Notes: generated by a model not told the origin, from the letters alone. 42,240 nucleotides of DNA from Akkermansiaceae bacterium (GCA_903930425.1 CAIYYV010000148.1:1-42240); one strand, 5' to 3'; counted from the first letter of the stretch, positions 1 through 7,742 are shown. Numbers and translations are program-made.

Positions 1-1
1 G

Positions 2-631
2 ATGATCGAATGGCGTGAAGCCGCACAGCATCTCAATGGCAGCGCCGAACACCTGATCTCCACCATCGAGCAGTCGTTCCCGCCCGCCGGGGACATCGCC
101 AAACGCTTCGCCTTCGAGACCCGCTTGTTCCAAATCGCTGCCCCCGACAGCATCCGGCTTGAAGTCGCGGAAGGTCTGGCCGAAATCGAAGTGGCAGACG
201 ACCGCCGCCGCATCGCCGAGGACGCGTCACGCCGCCTGCAAGCTGACCTCGATGGATTCATCCGGGAAAGCGTTGCCTCCATGCGCGAGGAAACCGCCCG
301 CCTTGCCAGCGAGGTGCTCGCCACCATCGACGGCAGCGAGAACGGAGTTCACCAGCGGACATTGAATCGTCTAACGACATTCATCGACAGCTTCCGTTCA
401 TTGAACTTCGCCGGTGATCAACAACTGGAAGCAACATTGGAGCGCTTCCGCCGTGACCTGCTCACGCGCAGTGCCGAGGACTACCGCCATGACAGCGGTG
501 CCATGGCCAACCTCACCGACGGCCTGACCCGTCTCCGCGAAAACGCCGTGCAGCTTGCCCGCAGTGATGCGCGTGAGGTGCTCAGCCGCTTCGGCCAGAT
601 GGGCACTCGACGGTTGGCGGCGGTCAGCTGA
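2..631 (+). CDS. DUF3150-like protein, probably 5'-partial
   Basis: An acidic, helix-rich 209-residue stretch starting at the window edge. The segment KRFAFETRLFQI followed by long amphipathic helices, and the FRSLNFAGD...LE region near residues 130-145, resemble the C-terminal part of DUF3150 proteins, a family of unknown function often found beside MoxR ATPase and VWA genes. The first ATG is only one base from the edge and family members are longer, so the reading frame probably begins outside the window and this ATG may be an internal methionine. It ends 72 bases before the metallopeptidase gene on the same strand. The family assignment is from memory of its pattern and is moderate; function unknown. 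Confidence 0.5.
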   Translation: MIEWREAAQHLNGSAEHLISTIEQSFPPAGDIAKRFAFETRLFQIAAPDSIRLEVAEGLAEIEVADDRRRIAEDASRRLQADLDGFIRESVASMREETARLASEVLATIDGSENGVHQRTLNRLTTFIDSFRSLNFAGDQQLEATLERFRRDLLTRSAEDYRHDSGAMANLTDGLTRLRENAVQLARSDAREVLSRFGQMGTRRLAAVS

Positions 632-656
632 TCTGAATCCAACAACAACAAAAATT

Positions 657-683
657 CCCGCTGGCGGCTTGTCTTCCGGCGGG
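657..683. terminator. Short GC-rich hairpin between two + strand genes
   Basis: CCCGCTGG pairs with CCGGCGGG (one G-U) around an 11-base loop in the 72-base gap. There is an A-rich tract before it and no clear T-tract after it, so it is a weak terminator or processing hairpin. Confidence 0.3.
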
Positions 684-703
684 AGTTCGCCAACCCTTGC
701 ACC

Positions 704-1267
704 ATGCCACATTTACAGTATGCAGCGCGCAAACTCCGCCGGCACGTCATCACCTTGGGGGATGTTTGCCGCGCCAACAACCAGGTCACCGATGAGATGG
801 ACAACCTCGGGCTATGGAGTGACCGGCTCGAAAAGATCGAAGTCTATTGGGTGCCCGTGTCATGGGACCATTACGGTTGGTACCATCGCCACATCTATAT
901 CCCGGCAATCACCGGGGCGCAGTTGTCAGATTTCTTCCAGGGCAAATACACGCGGCTGACCGACGTGCTGCGTCACGAATGGGCGCACGCCGTGGCCGAC
1001 CGCCACCAGCAGCTGATCGACACCAGTCGCTTTGAGCGCGTGTTCGGTGGCCCGTATGAATCCGATGATGCGGTGCGCGAGTACGACGCTGACCACCACC
1101 TGACACACTACGCCGCCGTCAACCCTTGCGAGGATTTCGCAGAGGTGCTCCATTACTACCTGCGCCACAAGGGCCGCCTGCCAGTCAGGTTGACCGACAA
1201 GCCGCGCATCGTCCGCAAGTGGCAGTTTGTGAAGTGGCTGGCCAAGAGTATATCAGCCGAGGCGTGA
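704..1267 (+). CDS. Putative zinc-dependent metallopeptidase (HEWAH)
   Basis: A 187-residue soluble protein with an HExxH zinc motif (HEWAH, about residues 89-93) and, some 50 residues later, a PCEDFAEVLHYYL segment. That second segment resembles the downstream glutamate region of putative zinc-binding metallopeptidases (Peptidase_Mx-like), where an E in an EDFAE context is the third ligand. No signal peptide or membrane segment is visible, so a cytoplasmic protease is likely; the substrate is unknown. It begins at the first ATG after the upstream gene. Lying next to a DUF3150-like gene in an island rich in ATPase-metallopeptidase pairs suggests it is the proteolytic arm of the same accessory cluster (inference). 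Confidence 0.6.
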   Translation: MPHLQYAARKLRRHVITLGDVCRANNQVTDEMDNLGLWSDRLEKIEVYWVPVSWDHYGWYHRHIYIPAITGAQLSDFFQGKYTRLTDVLRHEWAHAVADRHQQLIDTSRFERVFGGPYESDDAVREYDADHHLTHYAAVNPCEDFAEVLHYYLRHKGRLPVRLTDKPRIVRKWQFVKWLAKSISAEA

Positions 1268-1504
1268 GAGTCGTCGTCGGCGCGAAAGGCTCAACCGAGA
1301 GCACTCTCGCTGTATGAATCACCCAATTTCCGCGAGTCCATGCAGGATGCCCGGTTGGCATTCCCATTCCCGAATCTTTGGCCTTGGAGCTCACTGTCAG
1401 ACAGGTTGTAATTCGGCTGAGTTCGGAGTTTCTCCGCACCTTCCGAAAAGCATGAAATCATTTCAGCGCGGGCCTACCCGCCGTCACCTTGTAATAAGAA
1501 TACC

Positions 1505-1867
1505 ATGAAAATCATTTGGAGAATCGTTGGCATCATCACGATTGTTATCGCCGTGCTTTTTGTCTTTTTCAACAAGTCGCCGTTTCCTCCAAACATCGCG
1601 GTCAATTATCGGCCATCCCTTGTCGGAGCGGGCATGGTGCTCGTCATGCAAAACAAATCGCGAGACCATTACTACAAACTCCGGGTCAGAGTGAATAGCA
1701 ACAAGCACCCCACCACGAGTCTCGTGGTTACCGACGACTTCCGCCCGGGCGAAGTCACAGAGCTTGGGTGGCTTGAGCTCGGCAATCAGGATTTGGAGAC
1801 AGGTGACACGGTGTATATTTCCACTGAATCCAATCCCATTCCCCGCGTCTCAACCGTGCCGCGATGA
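1505..1867 (+). CDS. Small membrane-anchored hypothetical protein
   Basis: 120 residues. Residues 5-22 form one hydrophobic helix (IWRIVGIITIVIAVLFVFF) after a positively charged start, so the protein is probably anchored in the inner membrane with the remainder outside. The exported part has a beta-like pattern with a KLRVRVNSN stretch, but no family was recognised. A 237-base gap separates it from the upstream gene, and a terminator hairpin lies about 87 bases downstream, so it may be its own transcription unit. Confidence 0.6.
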   Translation: MKIIWRIVGIITIVIAVLFVFFNKSPFPPNIAVNYRPSLVGAGMVLVMQNKSRDHYYKLRVRVNSNKHPTTSLVVTDDFRPGEVTELGWLELGNQDLETGDTVYISTESNPIPRVSTVPR

Positions 1868-1953
1868 AGCGGCGACGTAATGAGGATGTCTACGTCATGT
1901 CGTAGGACACGTCCGATGTATTACTGAATTCCAACGACACCACCCGATTTCCC

Positions 1954-1986
1954 AGCCCGCCCGGCATCCAACCCGGCGGGCTTTTT
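1954..1986 (+). terminator. Rho-independent terminator
   Basis: AGCCCGCC...GGCGGGCT forms a GC-rich stem with a short loop followed directly by TTTTT, a textbook intrinsic terminator for the + strand, after the 120-aa membrane protein gene. The rest of the 1868-2170 gap holds a short GACGTA/TACGTC inverted repeat near 1873 and the G-poor leader of the next gene. Confidence 0.75.
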
Positions 1987-2070
1987 CGTGCCCAGATCAC
2001 GGCACCCACTGCTTCCACTCAACCACGTCATACCATCACCCGACACGCCGACCTCGTCCCCTCACGCTGA

Positions 2071-2170
2071 TTTTTCACCCCCACTCCCACTCCTGCTCCT
2101 TTCACTACTTCTCATCACTCAACTCCCACTACTCCCCCCAATCCCCAATCCTCAATCCTCAATCTCCACC
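2071..2170 (+). promoter_or_regulatory. G-depleted leader of the DUF1257 gene
   Basis: One G in 100 bases; almost pure C/T/A running up to the ATG, with no Shine-Dalgarno sequence. Similar leaders precede four further + strand genes here. Such a tract cannot form stable RNA structure, which would favour Shine-Dalgarno-independent ribosome loading (inference). Confidence 0.5.
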
Positions 2171-2560
2171 ATGTCACACTTCACCTCTATCAAAACTCAG
2201 ATCCGGGATATTGCCGCCCTCGTTGACGCTTGCGTCGAACTGGGCGTCAAGCTCGTCGTCAACACCACCTGCCGGGGCTACGCGGGCGTCACCCGTCAGG
2301 CCCCTCACGTCATTCAACTGAAAGGCCCGTATGATATTGCTGTCGATCCCTCACCGGAAAATGACGGCAGTTATGGACTGACCACCGACTGGTGGGACGG
2401 TCACGTTGCCAAGGAAGTCGGCGTCGGTTACGGTCGTCTGCTCCAATCCTACGGCGTTCACAAAACGATGCGCGAGGCCCGCAGCCGCGGACTGCGCGCC
2501 ACCCGCCGACAGGATGCCGATGGCTCGATCCTGCTAACATTGGAAGGAGGTTCATTATGA
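2171..2560 (+). CDS. DUF1257 (Ycf35-like) protein
   Basis: 129 residues. The N-terminus MSHFTSIKTQIRDIAALVDA is the signature start of DUF1257, the family that includes plastid/cyanobacterial Ycf35. The ATG at 2171 is chosen over earlier in-frame starts because the family begins there; the upstream in-frame stretch is the low-complexity leader. The stop overlaps the next start (ATGA at 2557-2560). DUF1257, DUF2997 and a Ycf46-type AAA+ protein are a recurrent gene trio, found here in the same order. Biochemical function is unknown; a role as adaptor or substrate of the AAA+ protein is inference. Confidence 0.8.
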   Translation: MSHFTSIKTQIRDIAALVDACVELGVKLVVNTTCRGYAGVTRQAPHVIQLKGPYDIAVDPSPENDGSYGLTTDWWDGHVAKEVGVGYGRLLQSYGVHKTMREARSRGLRATRRQDADGSILLTLEGGSL

Positions 2561-2760
2561 GCCGCCGCATCCTCGTCCGCATCTCGACCACCGGTGACAT
2601 CATCGTTGAGGCCGAAGGTTTCCAAGGCAAAGGCTGCGAAGCCGCAACCAAGGCCATCGAAGAGGCACTCGGCAAAGCCCTGGAGCGCACTCGCAAGCCT
2701 GATTTTTGGCGGCAAGTTCAAGGCCATCAGAACCACCAACAACTCGGTGGCGAATCATGA
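2557..2760 (+). CDS. DUF2997 protein
   Basis: 67 residues beginning MSRRILVRISTTGDIIVEAEGF, the typical beta-hairpin start of DUF2997, followed by a helix with G-x-C (KGCEAATKAIEEALG). The start overlaps the DUF1257 stop by four bases and is preceded by a strong GGAAGGAGG ribosome site at 2542-2550 inside the upstream gene. It overlaps the next gene by four bases as well. The small size and constant association with Ycf46-like ATPases and DUF1257 suggest a subunit or tagged partner, unproven. Confidence 0.8.
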   Translation: MSRRILVRISTTGDIIVEAEGFQGKGCEAATKAIEEALGKALERTRKPDFWRQVQGHQNHQQLGGES

Positions 2761-2999
2761 AAAGCATCCTGCGCTTCCAACCGGACGGTCATATCGACTG
2801 CCTCTACACCGAAGCGATTGATCTCCGTGCGCTCGGGCGACTCTGCGTCGTCCGGGCCACGGACATCCGCTTCAACGACAGCACCCAGCAGTGGGACGTG
2901 CGCCATGCCGATACCGGCGCAGTGCTCTTCTCACACGCATCGCGCGCCGCCTGCCTCGTATGGGAACACACCCACCTTCAGCCGGGAGCCGGAGAGTGA
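2757..2999 (+). CDS. Small conserved hypothetical protein of the Ycf46 cassette
   Basis: 80 residues with a beta-rich pattern (LYTEAIDLRALG, VVRATDIRFN, WDVRHADTG) and a final CLVWEH motif. The ATG at 2757 overlaps the DUF2997 stop (ATGA), so it is translationally coupled. It resembles unnamed small proteins carried on plasmids and genomic islands, but no family name can be supported. Probably a fourth component of the DUF1257/DUF2997/AAA+ set. Confidence 0.65.
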   Translation: MKSILRFQPDGHIDCLYTEAIDLRALGRLCVVRATDIRFNDSTQQWDVRHADTGAVLFSHASRAACLVWEHTHLQPGAGE

Positions 3000-3087
3000 T
3001 GGTGATCAGTTAAAGGTTATTAGGAAAACACATTCCTATAACTTCCATGATTCCCATCACTCCCATGCTCTCATCCAACAACCCGGG

Positions 3088-3137
3088 TTCTTCACCCATA
3101 ACCTATAACAAATAACTTCTAACCACATTTCATCATC
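3088..3137 (+). promoter_or_regulatory. G-free leader of the Ycf46-like gene
   Basis: Fifty bases without a single G directly before the ATG, no Shine-Dalgarno. The 138-base gap from 3000 to 3137 probably also contains a promoter, but none could be placed with confidence. Confidence 0.45.
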
Positions 3138-4670
3138 ATGCAAAACCAACTCACCACCTATCTGCGCGCCGGTTATCCCGGTCTCGCAGTCATCAGTTCC
3201 GAGGAAGCGCGGGCCGAAGCCGAAATCGCTGCCGCCTGCACCTCACTCAAACGCCGCCTCCACGCCTGGTCCTCCACCGAAGGCCTGATTGATACCAATG
3301 AAGGCCGCATTACCCCCTGCCCGGATCCGCTCGAAGCATTCCAACTTCTTGACCGGCTCTTCGCCACGGACTCCCCGCGTCACGTCGTGTTGATGCGCGA
3401 CTTGCAACTCCACTTGGATCAAACCGATCCGATGTTGGTGCGTCGTATCAAGGACATCCTTCGCGTAGCCAAATCCAACGGGCATTCGCTCATCCTGCTA
3501 GGCTGCCGGCTCAAGCTGCCAGCCGAACTCGAACACGAAATCACGCACGTCGACTTCAGCCTGCCCGGCCCCGACAAACTCGGTGTGGTTTTGGACGGCA
3601 TCATCAAATCCGCCAAACTCAAAACGCTGCGGGATGAGATCCGCGAATCCGCGTTGCAAAGTGCCTTGGGTCTCACCACCACCGAGGCCGAGAATGCGTT
3701 CGCCCTATCGGTTGTTGAAACCAATGGCATCGACCCCCGGATTGTCGCCCGCGAAAAAGCGCGGACGCTCAAGCGCAACGGGTTGGTAGAAGTTGTATCG
3801 GCAACCACTGGCCTCGACGACATCGGTGGGCTCGGGCTGTTGAAAGATTGGCTGCAAGGTCGAGGCGGTGCCTTCAGTGCTTCCGCCAAAGCCTACGGCC
3901 TACCCGCGCCAAAAGGCCTCTTAATCGTCGGCATCCCCGGCACCGGAAAATCCCTAACGGCCAAAGCCACGGCCGGGGCATTCGGTTTGCCATTGCTCAG
4001 GTTAGATATGGGATGCGTGTTTGGCGGCATCGTCGGGCAGTTGGAAGCCAACCTGCGATCCGTCATCCAAACCGCCGAGGCCATCGCGCCTTGTGTGTTG
4101 TGGATCGACGAAATCGAAAAGGGGTTTTCAGGCAGCAAGTCGAGCGGCAACACCGATGGCGGAACCTCGTCCCGCGTGTTCGGCTCGTTCTTGAGTTGGA
4201 TGCAGGAAAAGGAAAAACCCGTGTTCGTCGTGGCAACCGCCAATGATGTGTCCAAACTCCCACCCGAGTTTTTGCGCAAAGGTCGATTCGACGAGATGTT
4301 CTTTGTCGACCTGCCCGATGCCTTGGAGCGCGCACAAATTTGGGAAATCGTAATCAAGCGTCACGGTCGAAAGCCCGCGGATTTTGATACCGTGGTGCTG
4401 TCCCGCGCCTGTGAGCAATTCACCGGTGCCGAGATCGAGGCCGTATTCATCGATGCCCTTCACGAGTCGTATGCCGACGGACGCGAACCCAAAGCCAAAG
4501 ATATATTGGAAGCCATAACCCGCACCGTGCCGTTAGCACAACTCATGGACGGCCAGATCGCAGCATTCCGCCACTGGGCGAAAGGCCGTGCCCGCGAAGC
4601 CGCCAGCCATGCGGCATCAACCCCAACCGCACCCCGCAACACCCGGCGCATCAGCAGCCAGGTGAATTAG
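3138..4670 (+). CDS. ycf46: Ycf46-type AAA+ ATPase
   Basis: 510 residues. The N-terminal 220 residues match the Ycf46 pattern: [16 protein letters not shown] at the start, then a RecA-like non-catalytic segment with HVVLMRDLQ. It is followed by one AAA+ module with Walker A GIPGTGKS (265-272), Walker B LWIDEIEK (321-328), a sensor-1 region VVATAND and an arginine-finger region [10 protein letters not shown]. The length is normal for the family. These ATPases are classed with FtsH/Cdc48-type unfoldases but have no protease domain, so action on protein or protein-nucleic-acid complexes with separate partners is likely. It sits 138 bases after the DUF1257/DUF2997/80-aa block and is followed by a hairpin and the 140-aa gene. 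Confidence 0.85.
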   Translation: MQNQLTTYLRAGYPGLAVISSEEARAEAEIAAACTSLKRRLHAWSSTEGLIDTNEGRITPCPDPLEAFQLLDRLFATDSPRHVVLMRDLQLHLDQTDPMLVRRIKDILRVAKSNGHSLILLGCRLKLPAELEHEITHVDFSLPGPDKLGVVLDGIIKSAKLKTLRDEIRESALQSALGLTTTEAENAFALSVVETNGIDPRIVAREKARTLKRNGLVEVVSATTGLDDIGGLGLLKDWLQGRGGAFSASAKAYGLPAPKGLLIVGIPGTGKSLTAKATAGAFGLPLLRLDMGCVFGGIVGQLEANLRSVIQTAEAIAPCVLWIDEIEKGFSGSKSSGNTDGGTSSRVFGSFLSWMQEKEKPVFVVATANDVSKLPPEFLRKGRFDEMFFVDLPDALERAQIWEIVIKRHGRKPADFDTVVLSRACEQFTGAEIEAVFIDALHESYADGREPKAKDILEAITRTVPLAQLMDGQIAAFRHWAKGRAREAASHAASTPTAPRNTRRISSQVN

Positions 4671-4691
4671 AGCGGCTGACCAACACAACAG

Positions 4692-4733
4692 ACCGCCATG
4701 GAGCATTCCCCAATTGGGCGCTCCATGGCGGCT
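4692..4733 (+). terminator. Hairpin H1 after the Ycf46-like gene
   Basis: CCGCCATGGAGC (4693-4704) pairs perfectly with GCTCCATGGCGG (4720-4731), with an inner CCCAATTGGG palindrome in the loop. Only a weak T content follows. It may be a terminator, but the next gene starts just 65 bases later with no room for an evident promoter, so it may instead be an mRNA processing or stability hairpin. Confidence 0.6.
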
Positions 4734-4736
4734 ATG

Positions 4737-4797
4737 TCATTTCAATCACACACTCCCCACAACAACTTCAACCCCAAACCAAACTAACAACAATACC
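4737..4797 (+). promoter_or_regulatory. G-free leader of the 140-aa gene
   Basis: Sixty-one bases without G between hairpin H1 and the ATG; no Shine-Dalgarno. Confidence 0.45.
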
Positions 4798-5220
4798 ATG
4801 GCTAATTATTACGCAACCGCGCGCAGCAACTACTTTGCTGTGAAAGACGAGCAGGCATTCCGCGACTGGGCGAATGGTCTCAGCCTGATCATTCTGGAGC
4901 CCGACCACTCCGACAAGACCGCTGATAGTATACCACGATTCGGGATTACTCCCGGAGACAATGACAGCGGCGGCTGGCCTACCAGTCTATCCGACGAAAC
5001 AGGAGATTATGAAGACATCGATGTGGCCGATCAATTGACAGCGCATTTGGCAGACGACGAAGTGGCAATCCTAATCGAGGCCGGTAGTGAGAAACTCCGC
5101 TACATTGTTGGCTGGGCCGATGCCGTGAACAACAAGGGCGAACATATCATCTTGGCGCTCGAATCCATCTACGAGGCCGCCCGGACGCTGGGCAGCAACA
5201 TCACCCGCGCCGAATACTGA
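4798..5220 (+). CDS. Conserved hypothetical protein of mobile regions (140 aa)
   Basis: Acidic soluble protein starting MANYYATARSNYFAVKDEQAF with a later EVAILIEAGSEKLRYIVG core. This N-terminal motif and core recur in unnamed proteins from phages, plasmids and islands. There is a highly acidic linker around residues 60-85. The ATG at 4798 is preferred to an upstream in-frame start because the family begins at MANYY and the upstream part covers the hairpin and leader. No function is known. It is flanked by hairpins H1 and H2. Confidence 0.7.
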   Translation: MANYYATARSNYFAVKDEQAFRDWANGLSLIILEPDHSDKTADSIPRFGITPGDNDSGGWPTSLSDETGDYEDIDVADQLTAHLADDEVAILIEAGSEKLRYIVGWADAVNNKGEHIILALESIYEAARTLGSNITRAEY

Positions 5221-5269
5221 AGCTGAATCATCCGCAGCAAGCCCAAGCGGATGCCCTGGATGACACTGT

Positions 5270-5312
5270 ACCGCCGTGGAGCATTTTCCCAACAGGAAAT
5301 CTCCATGGCGGT
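5270..5312. terminator. Hairpin H2, bidirectional terminator between convergent genes
   Basis: ACCGCCGTGGAG pairs with CTCCATGGCGGT (one G-U), with an inner TTTTCCC/GGAAA stem. It lies in the 96-base gap between the + strand 140-aa gene and the - strand abiEii end, where a terminator for both directions is expected. The arm is nearly identical to that of H1. Confidence 0.6.
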
Positions 5313-5316
5313 CAAC

Positions 5317-6156
5317 TCATGGAAGTTGGCTGATATAACGGTTCACCTTTTCGAACTGCGCCTGGATGTCGCCGTCGATTCCGCACTCTGCGGCAAGTTT
5401 TTCAAAGACCGGCTTCCAGAAGTCCGGTGGCGGCTCCAACTCCTTCGTCATGGCGTGCGTGTTCCTACGCATGAAGGTGCTGACAAGGTCCTGGCTGAGG
5501 CGCTCTTGATCGAGCGTTCCCGAATCAATAAACAACACCAGATCGATCAGGTCCTTCACCCGGGTGTTAGCCCGGTCACCGCGGAAACTCGTGTATGCGT
5601 GCACCTTCTGGGCGAAATGTTCTTCGCGGCTGATCGTCGGAAACCGTCCTGCGGCAATCCCGGCGAATTCCAGCCAGTCGCGGGGCTCTATCCACTCGCA
5701 GGGTTCCCGCTGCACATCCCCCATCCCCACGTCCAGATGAAACCGGGCGAACAAGCGTCCGTCGAGATTCGCCTCCACCGGGTGCCGGGAACCTCCATAG
5801 GGGGCGCCATCAAGACTCATCGTCGGCTCTCCGATGTGATAGATGAAGAAATCACCCGTCTCCCTTGACGCCGCGTCCTGCAGCGCTGCGAGCAAATCAC
5901 CCGCTGAAAGAGTGAGCGGGGAAAGCCCCAGATCCAGATCACGCGTCGTGCGCGCCACCGCCAGTTTCAATTCGAGTGCGTAGCCGCCCTTCAACCGCCA
6001 CGGCGGACTCCCCCCGCAAAACAAGCGCACCAGCAAGCGGTCGAACGCCACTTGCCGGCGCATGCGCTGGAGATCGATATTTTCAGCCCTTGATGCCGCA
6101 GCTAACCGGTCTTCCAGAGCGCGTCGGAAAGCGAATGCGGTCGTGTAGGATTTCAT
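5317..6156 (-). CDS. abiEii: AbiEii-family nucleotidyltransferase toxin (type IV TA)
   Basis: 279 residues. Motifs of the AbiEii/AbiGii nucleotidyltransferases are present: WRLKGGYALELK (about 53-64), the metal-binding DxD in TTRDLDLGL, the SREEHFAQKVHAY segment and R-x-KDLIDLVLF. Known AbiE toxins are GTP/nucleotide-dependent transferases that stop growth when free of antitoxin and can abort phage infection. The length is normal. It begins three bases after the antitoxin stop, so the two are one operon in the usual antitoxin-first order. It sits opposite in strand to the surrounding Ycf46 cassette, like an inserted module. Confidence 0.85.
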   Translation of the reverse strand: MKSYTTAFAFRRALEDRLAAASRAENIDLQRMRRQVAFDRLLVRLFCGGSPPWRLKGGYALELKLAVARTTRDLDLGLSPLTLSAGDLLAALQDAASRETGDFFIYHIGEPTMSLDGAPYGGSRHPVEANLDGRLFARFHLDVGMGDVQREPCEWIEPRDWLEFAGIAAGRFPTISREEHFAQKVHAYTSFRGDRANTRVKDLIDLVLFIDSGTLDQERLSQDLVSTFMRRNTHAMTKELEPPPDFWKPVFEKLAAECGIDGDIQAQFEKVNRYISQLP

Positions 6157-6159
6157 GGT

Positions 6160-6771
6160 TCAAAGTTTCTGCAGCATCTTCTTCAGCCAGGGAACCAGAT
6201 CCTCGCGGGTGTTGGCTTGTTGGATTTCCCGCCGGGTGATGAGGCCCCGTCGCAGGCCTTCTGCTAGCGCCTGGCGCAGCATGTCCGGATCCGCGTCACC
6301 CGAAGCCGCCGAGTCGATGATCGCGCGCATCGGCAGGGTGAGCGCAAAGCCATGGTCCCGGGTGATCTCGTGCGGCGCAAGTCGCGTCTTGTGCAGAACG
6401 AGCACTGACGGCGTTTGGCTGTTGCGGCGGAATCCCGGCGGCACGGTCATGTGGAGCTTCGAGGGATTGGCGTCCGAAAGATGGCGCAGGGCCAGTGCCG
6501 TGGTGTGCGAATACACCCCCTGTGGTTCGCCACGACGATCCCTTGACCACAACGCCCAGGGAACCAGATGAGCTGTTTCCGTGGCTGGAAATTGCCGCAG
6601 CCGGTAAATACCCCTGTGTTCCCGGACCCAGTTGCCCGCCTTCACATGGTAGCTGTGCGTGCTGCGTGCGAACCCCGCCTCAAGCGCCTGTGCCATGGTG
6701 AAATACCCGTCCTGGCTCTCCGCGATGGCGAAAAGCTGGTTGGAATCAGAATGGGAGCTGGCTGCACACAT
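6160..6771 (-). CDS. abiEi: AbiEi-family antitoxin
   Basis: 203 residues from the ATG at 6769-6771. The N-terminal winged-helix-like region (FTMAQALEAGFARSTHSYHVKAGNW) is followed by REHRGIYRL, the AbiEi pattern, then a C-terminal domain with LPMRAIIDSAASG and a helical tail. AbiEi proteins neutralise AbiEii and repress their own promoter by binding inverted repeats. An earlier in-frame GTG at 6801 exists, but the ATG is favoured by an AGGAA ribosome-site-like sequence and because the operator-like repeat lies right upstream of it. Confidence 0.8.
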   Translation of the reverse strand: MCAASSHSDSNQLFAIAESQDGYFTMAQALEAGFARSTHSYHVKAGNWVREHRGIYRLRQFPATETAHLVPWALWSRDRRGEPQGVYSHTTALALRHLSDANPSKLHMTVPPGFRRNSQTPSVLVLHKTRLAPHEITRDHGFALTLPMRAIIDSAASGDADPDMLRQALAEGLRRGLITRREIQQANTREDLVPWLKKMLQKL

Positions 6772-6789
6772 GTTCAGTATTCCTGAACA
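6771..6789. promoter_or_regulatory. Operator-like inverted repeat upstream of abiEi
   Basis: TGTTCAG-5 bases-CTGAACA is a perfect 7-base inverted repeat abutting the abiEi ATG and covering its ribosome site. AbiEi antitoxins bind inverted repeats to autoregulate, so this is the natural candidate operator. Only one copy was found here. Confidence 0.5.
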
Positions 6790-6955
6790 TACATGCACCA
6801 CCCCTGCTTGGCAACTCCTATTTCCAACCCGCCAGACTCCCGCAATCCGCTCCTTTCCGAGTGGCGTTCAGCCATCCCGAACCTCCGTGCCATCCCATAC
6901 CGCCGGCATCAATCGGCAGATTCTTCACTCATGACCCATGAACCCATGACTCGTG

Positions 6956-7010
6956 ACCCTCTCCCCCCAACAACCCACCCAACCCAAAAAAACCAACCCC
7001 TAATCACATC
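6956..7010 (+). promoter_or_regulatory. G-free leader of the WGR gene
   Basis: Fifty-five bases without G before the ATG, no Shine-Dalgarno. The remaining 6790-6955 stretch between the divergent abiEi and WGR genes must hold their promoters, but no clear -35/-10 pair was found. Confidence 0.45.
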
Positions 7011-7481
7011 ATGATCCAAACCATTCCGACCATCCAATCCGCCTCGCTCCATTATCGCGAGGGCTCATCCGACAAAGTCTATCAGGCCGCCATCGAACCC
7101 AAAGGCGAAGGCTACATCGTGACCTTCGCCTACGGTCGACGCGGCAGCACACTCAGTACCGGCACCAAGACATCGTATCCGGTCAGTTTGGGCGAGGCCT
7201 CCCAGGTCTTTGACAAGCTCATCGCATCGAAGCTCGCCAAGGGCTATCAATACGACTCGGCCTCGGCCGGTGAAACCAAACCCTATCAGAACTATCAGCC
7301 GAACCATGAGGTCCCGGCACCGGGCGAAGTATGTGAATGCAAATACCTCTATGCATTTTTGGACAGCGGATCCATTTATCAACCGGTGTATCTCGGCAAG
7401 CGCTGCGATATTCCGGCCAATGAATGTACCGTGGACCAACTCAAATACAAGAACGAGGCCCACGAAAAATCCGCCGCCTGA
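7011..7481 (+). CDS. WGR-domain protein
   Basis: 156 residues. Residues 10-78 fit the WGR domain: LHYREGSSDKVYQAAI, FAYGRRGS (the W-G-R motif as Y-G-R), TKT, then a helix ending LIASKLAKGYQYD. WGR domains occur in PARPs and in bacterial MolR-like proteins and bind nucleic acid. The remaining 75 residues have no recognised fold but contain a CECKYLYAFLD stretch and another C before a charged end. It is flanked by the G-free leader and, downstream, hairpin H3. Its role in the cluster is unknown; nucleic-acid sensing is a reasonable guess. Confidence 0.7.
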   Translation: MIQTIPTIQSASLHYREGSSDKVYQAAIEPKGEGYIVTFAYGRRGSTLSTGTKTSYPVSLGEASQVFDKLIASKLAKGYQYDSASAGETKPYQNYQPNHEVPAPGEVCECKYLYAFLDSGSIYQPVYLGKRCDIPANECTVDQLKYKNEAHEKSAA

Positions 7482-7566
7482 TCCAACGCCTCTACGAAAA
7501 TTCTGGCAAGGACCCACGAGGCATGCCCGGCGCACGACACGCCCTCAGCGCGACCGGAGCAACACC

Positions 7567-7600
7567 GCCGCCATGAAGGATCTACCACCTTCATGGCGGC
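7567..7600 (+). terminator. Hairpin H3 after the WGR gene
   Basis: GCCGCCATGAAGG pairs perfectly over 13 bases with CCTTCATGGCGGC around an 8-base loop, followed by AACCGTTTTC. The 7482-7566 stretch before it holds no recognisable gene. Confidence 0.6.
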
Positions 7601-7664
7601 AACCGTTTTCATGAATCCGCATCCAGCACTCCAACCAAACACCACAACCCTGCGGTTCCTAACG

Positions 7665-7701
7665 GGCCGTCATGAAGCATCCGCCATGCTTCGTGGCGGC
7701 C
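7665..7701 (+). terminator. Hairpin H4 before the 59-aa gene
   Basis: A 16-base stem (two G-U pairs) built from GGCCGTCATGAAGCAT and ATGCTTCGTGGCGGCC with a 5-base loop, then CTTTCTC. It shares the CCGYCATGAAG arm with H3 and lies only 41 bases before the next ATG. Confidence 0.6.
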
Positions 7702-7742
7702 TTTCTCATTCCTAACAACCCCAACGACAACAAATCAACCCC

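Noticed and set aside
5251-5868. 205-codon + strand frame opposite abiEii
   Set aside because: abiEii has the expected nucleotidyltransferase motifs on the - strand and is next to its antitoxin.
6793-7014. 73-codon + strand frame before the WGR gene
   Set aside because: Proline/threonine-rich translation of the G-poor leader and promoter region; ends across the WGR start.
4692-7701. Integron attC sites, because small genes alternate with inverted repeats
   Set aside because: The hairpins lack the RYYYAAC/GTTRRRY core sites and there is no integrase; the repeats look like terminators or processing hairpins.
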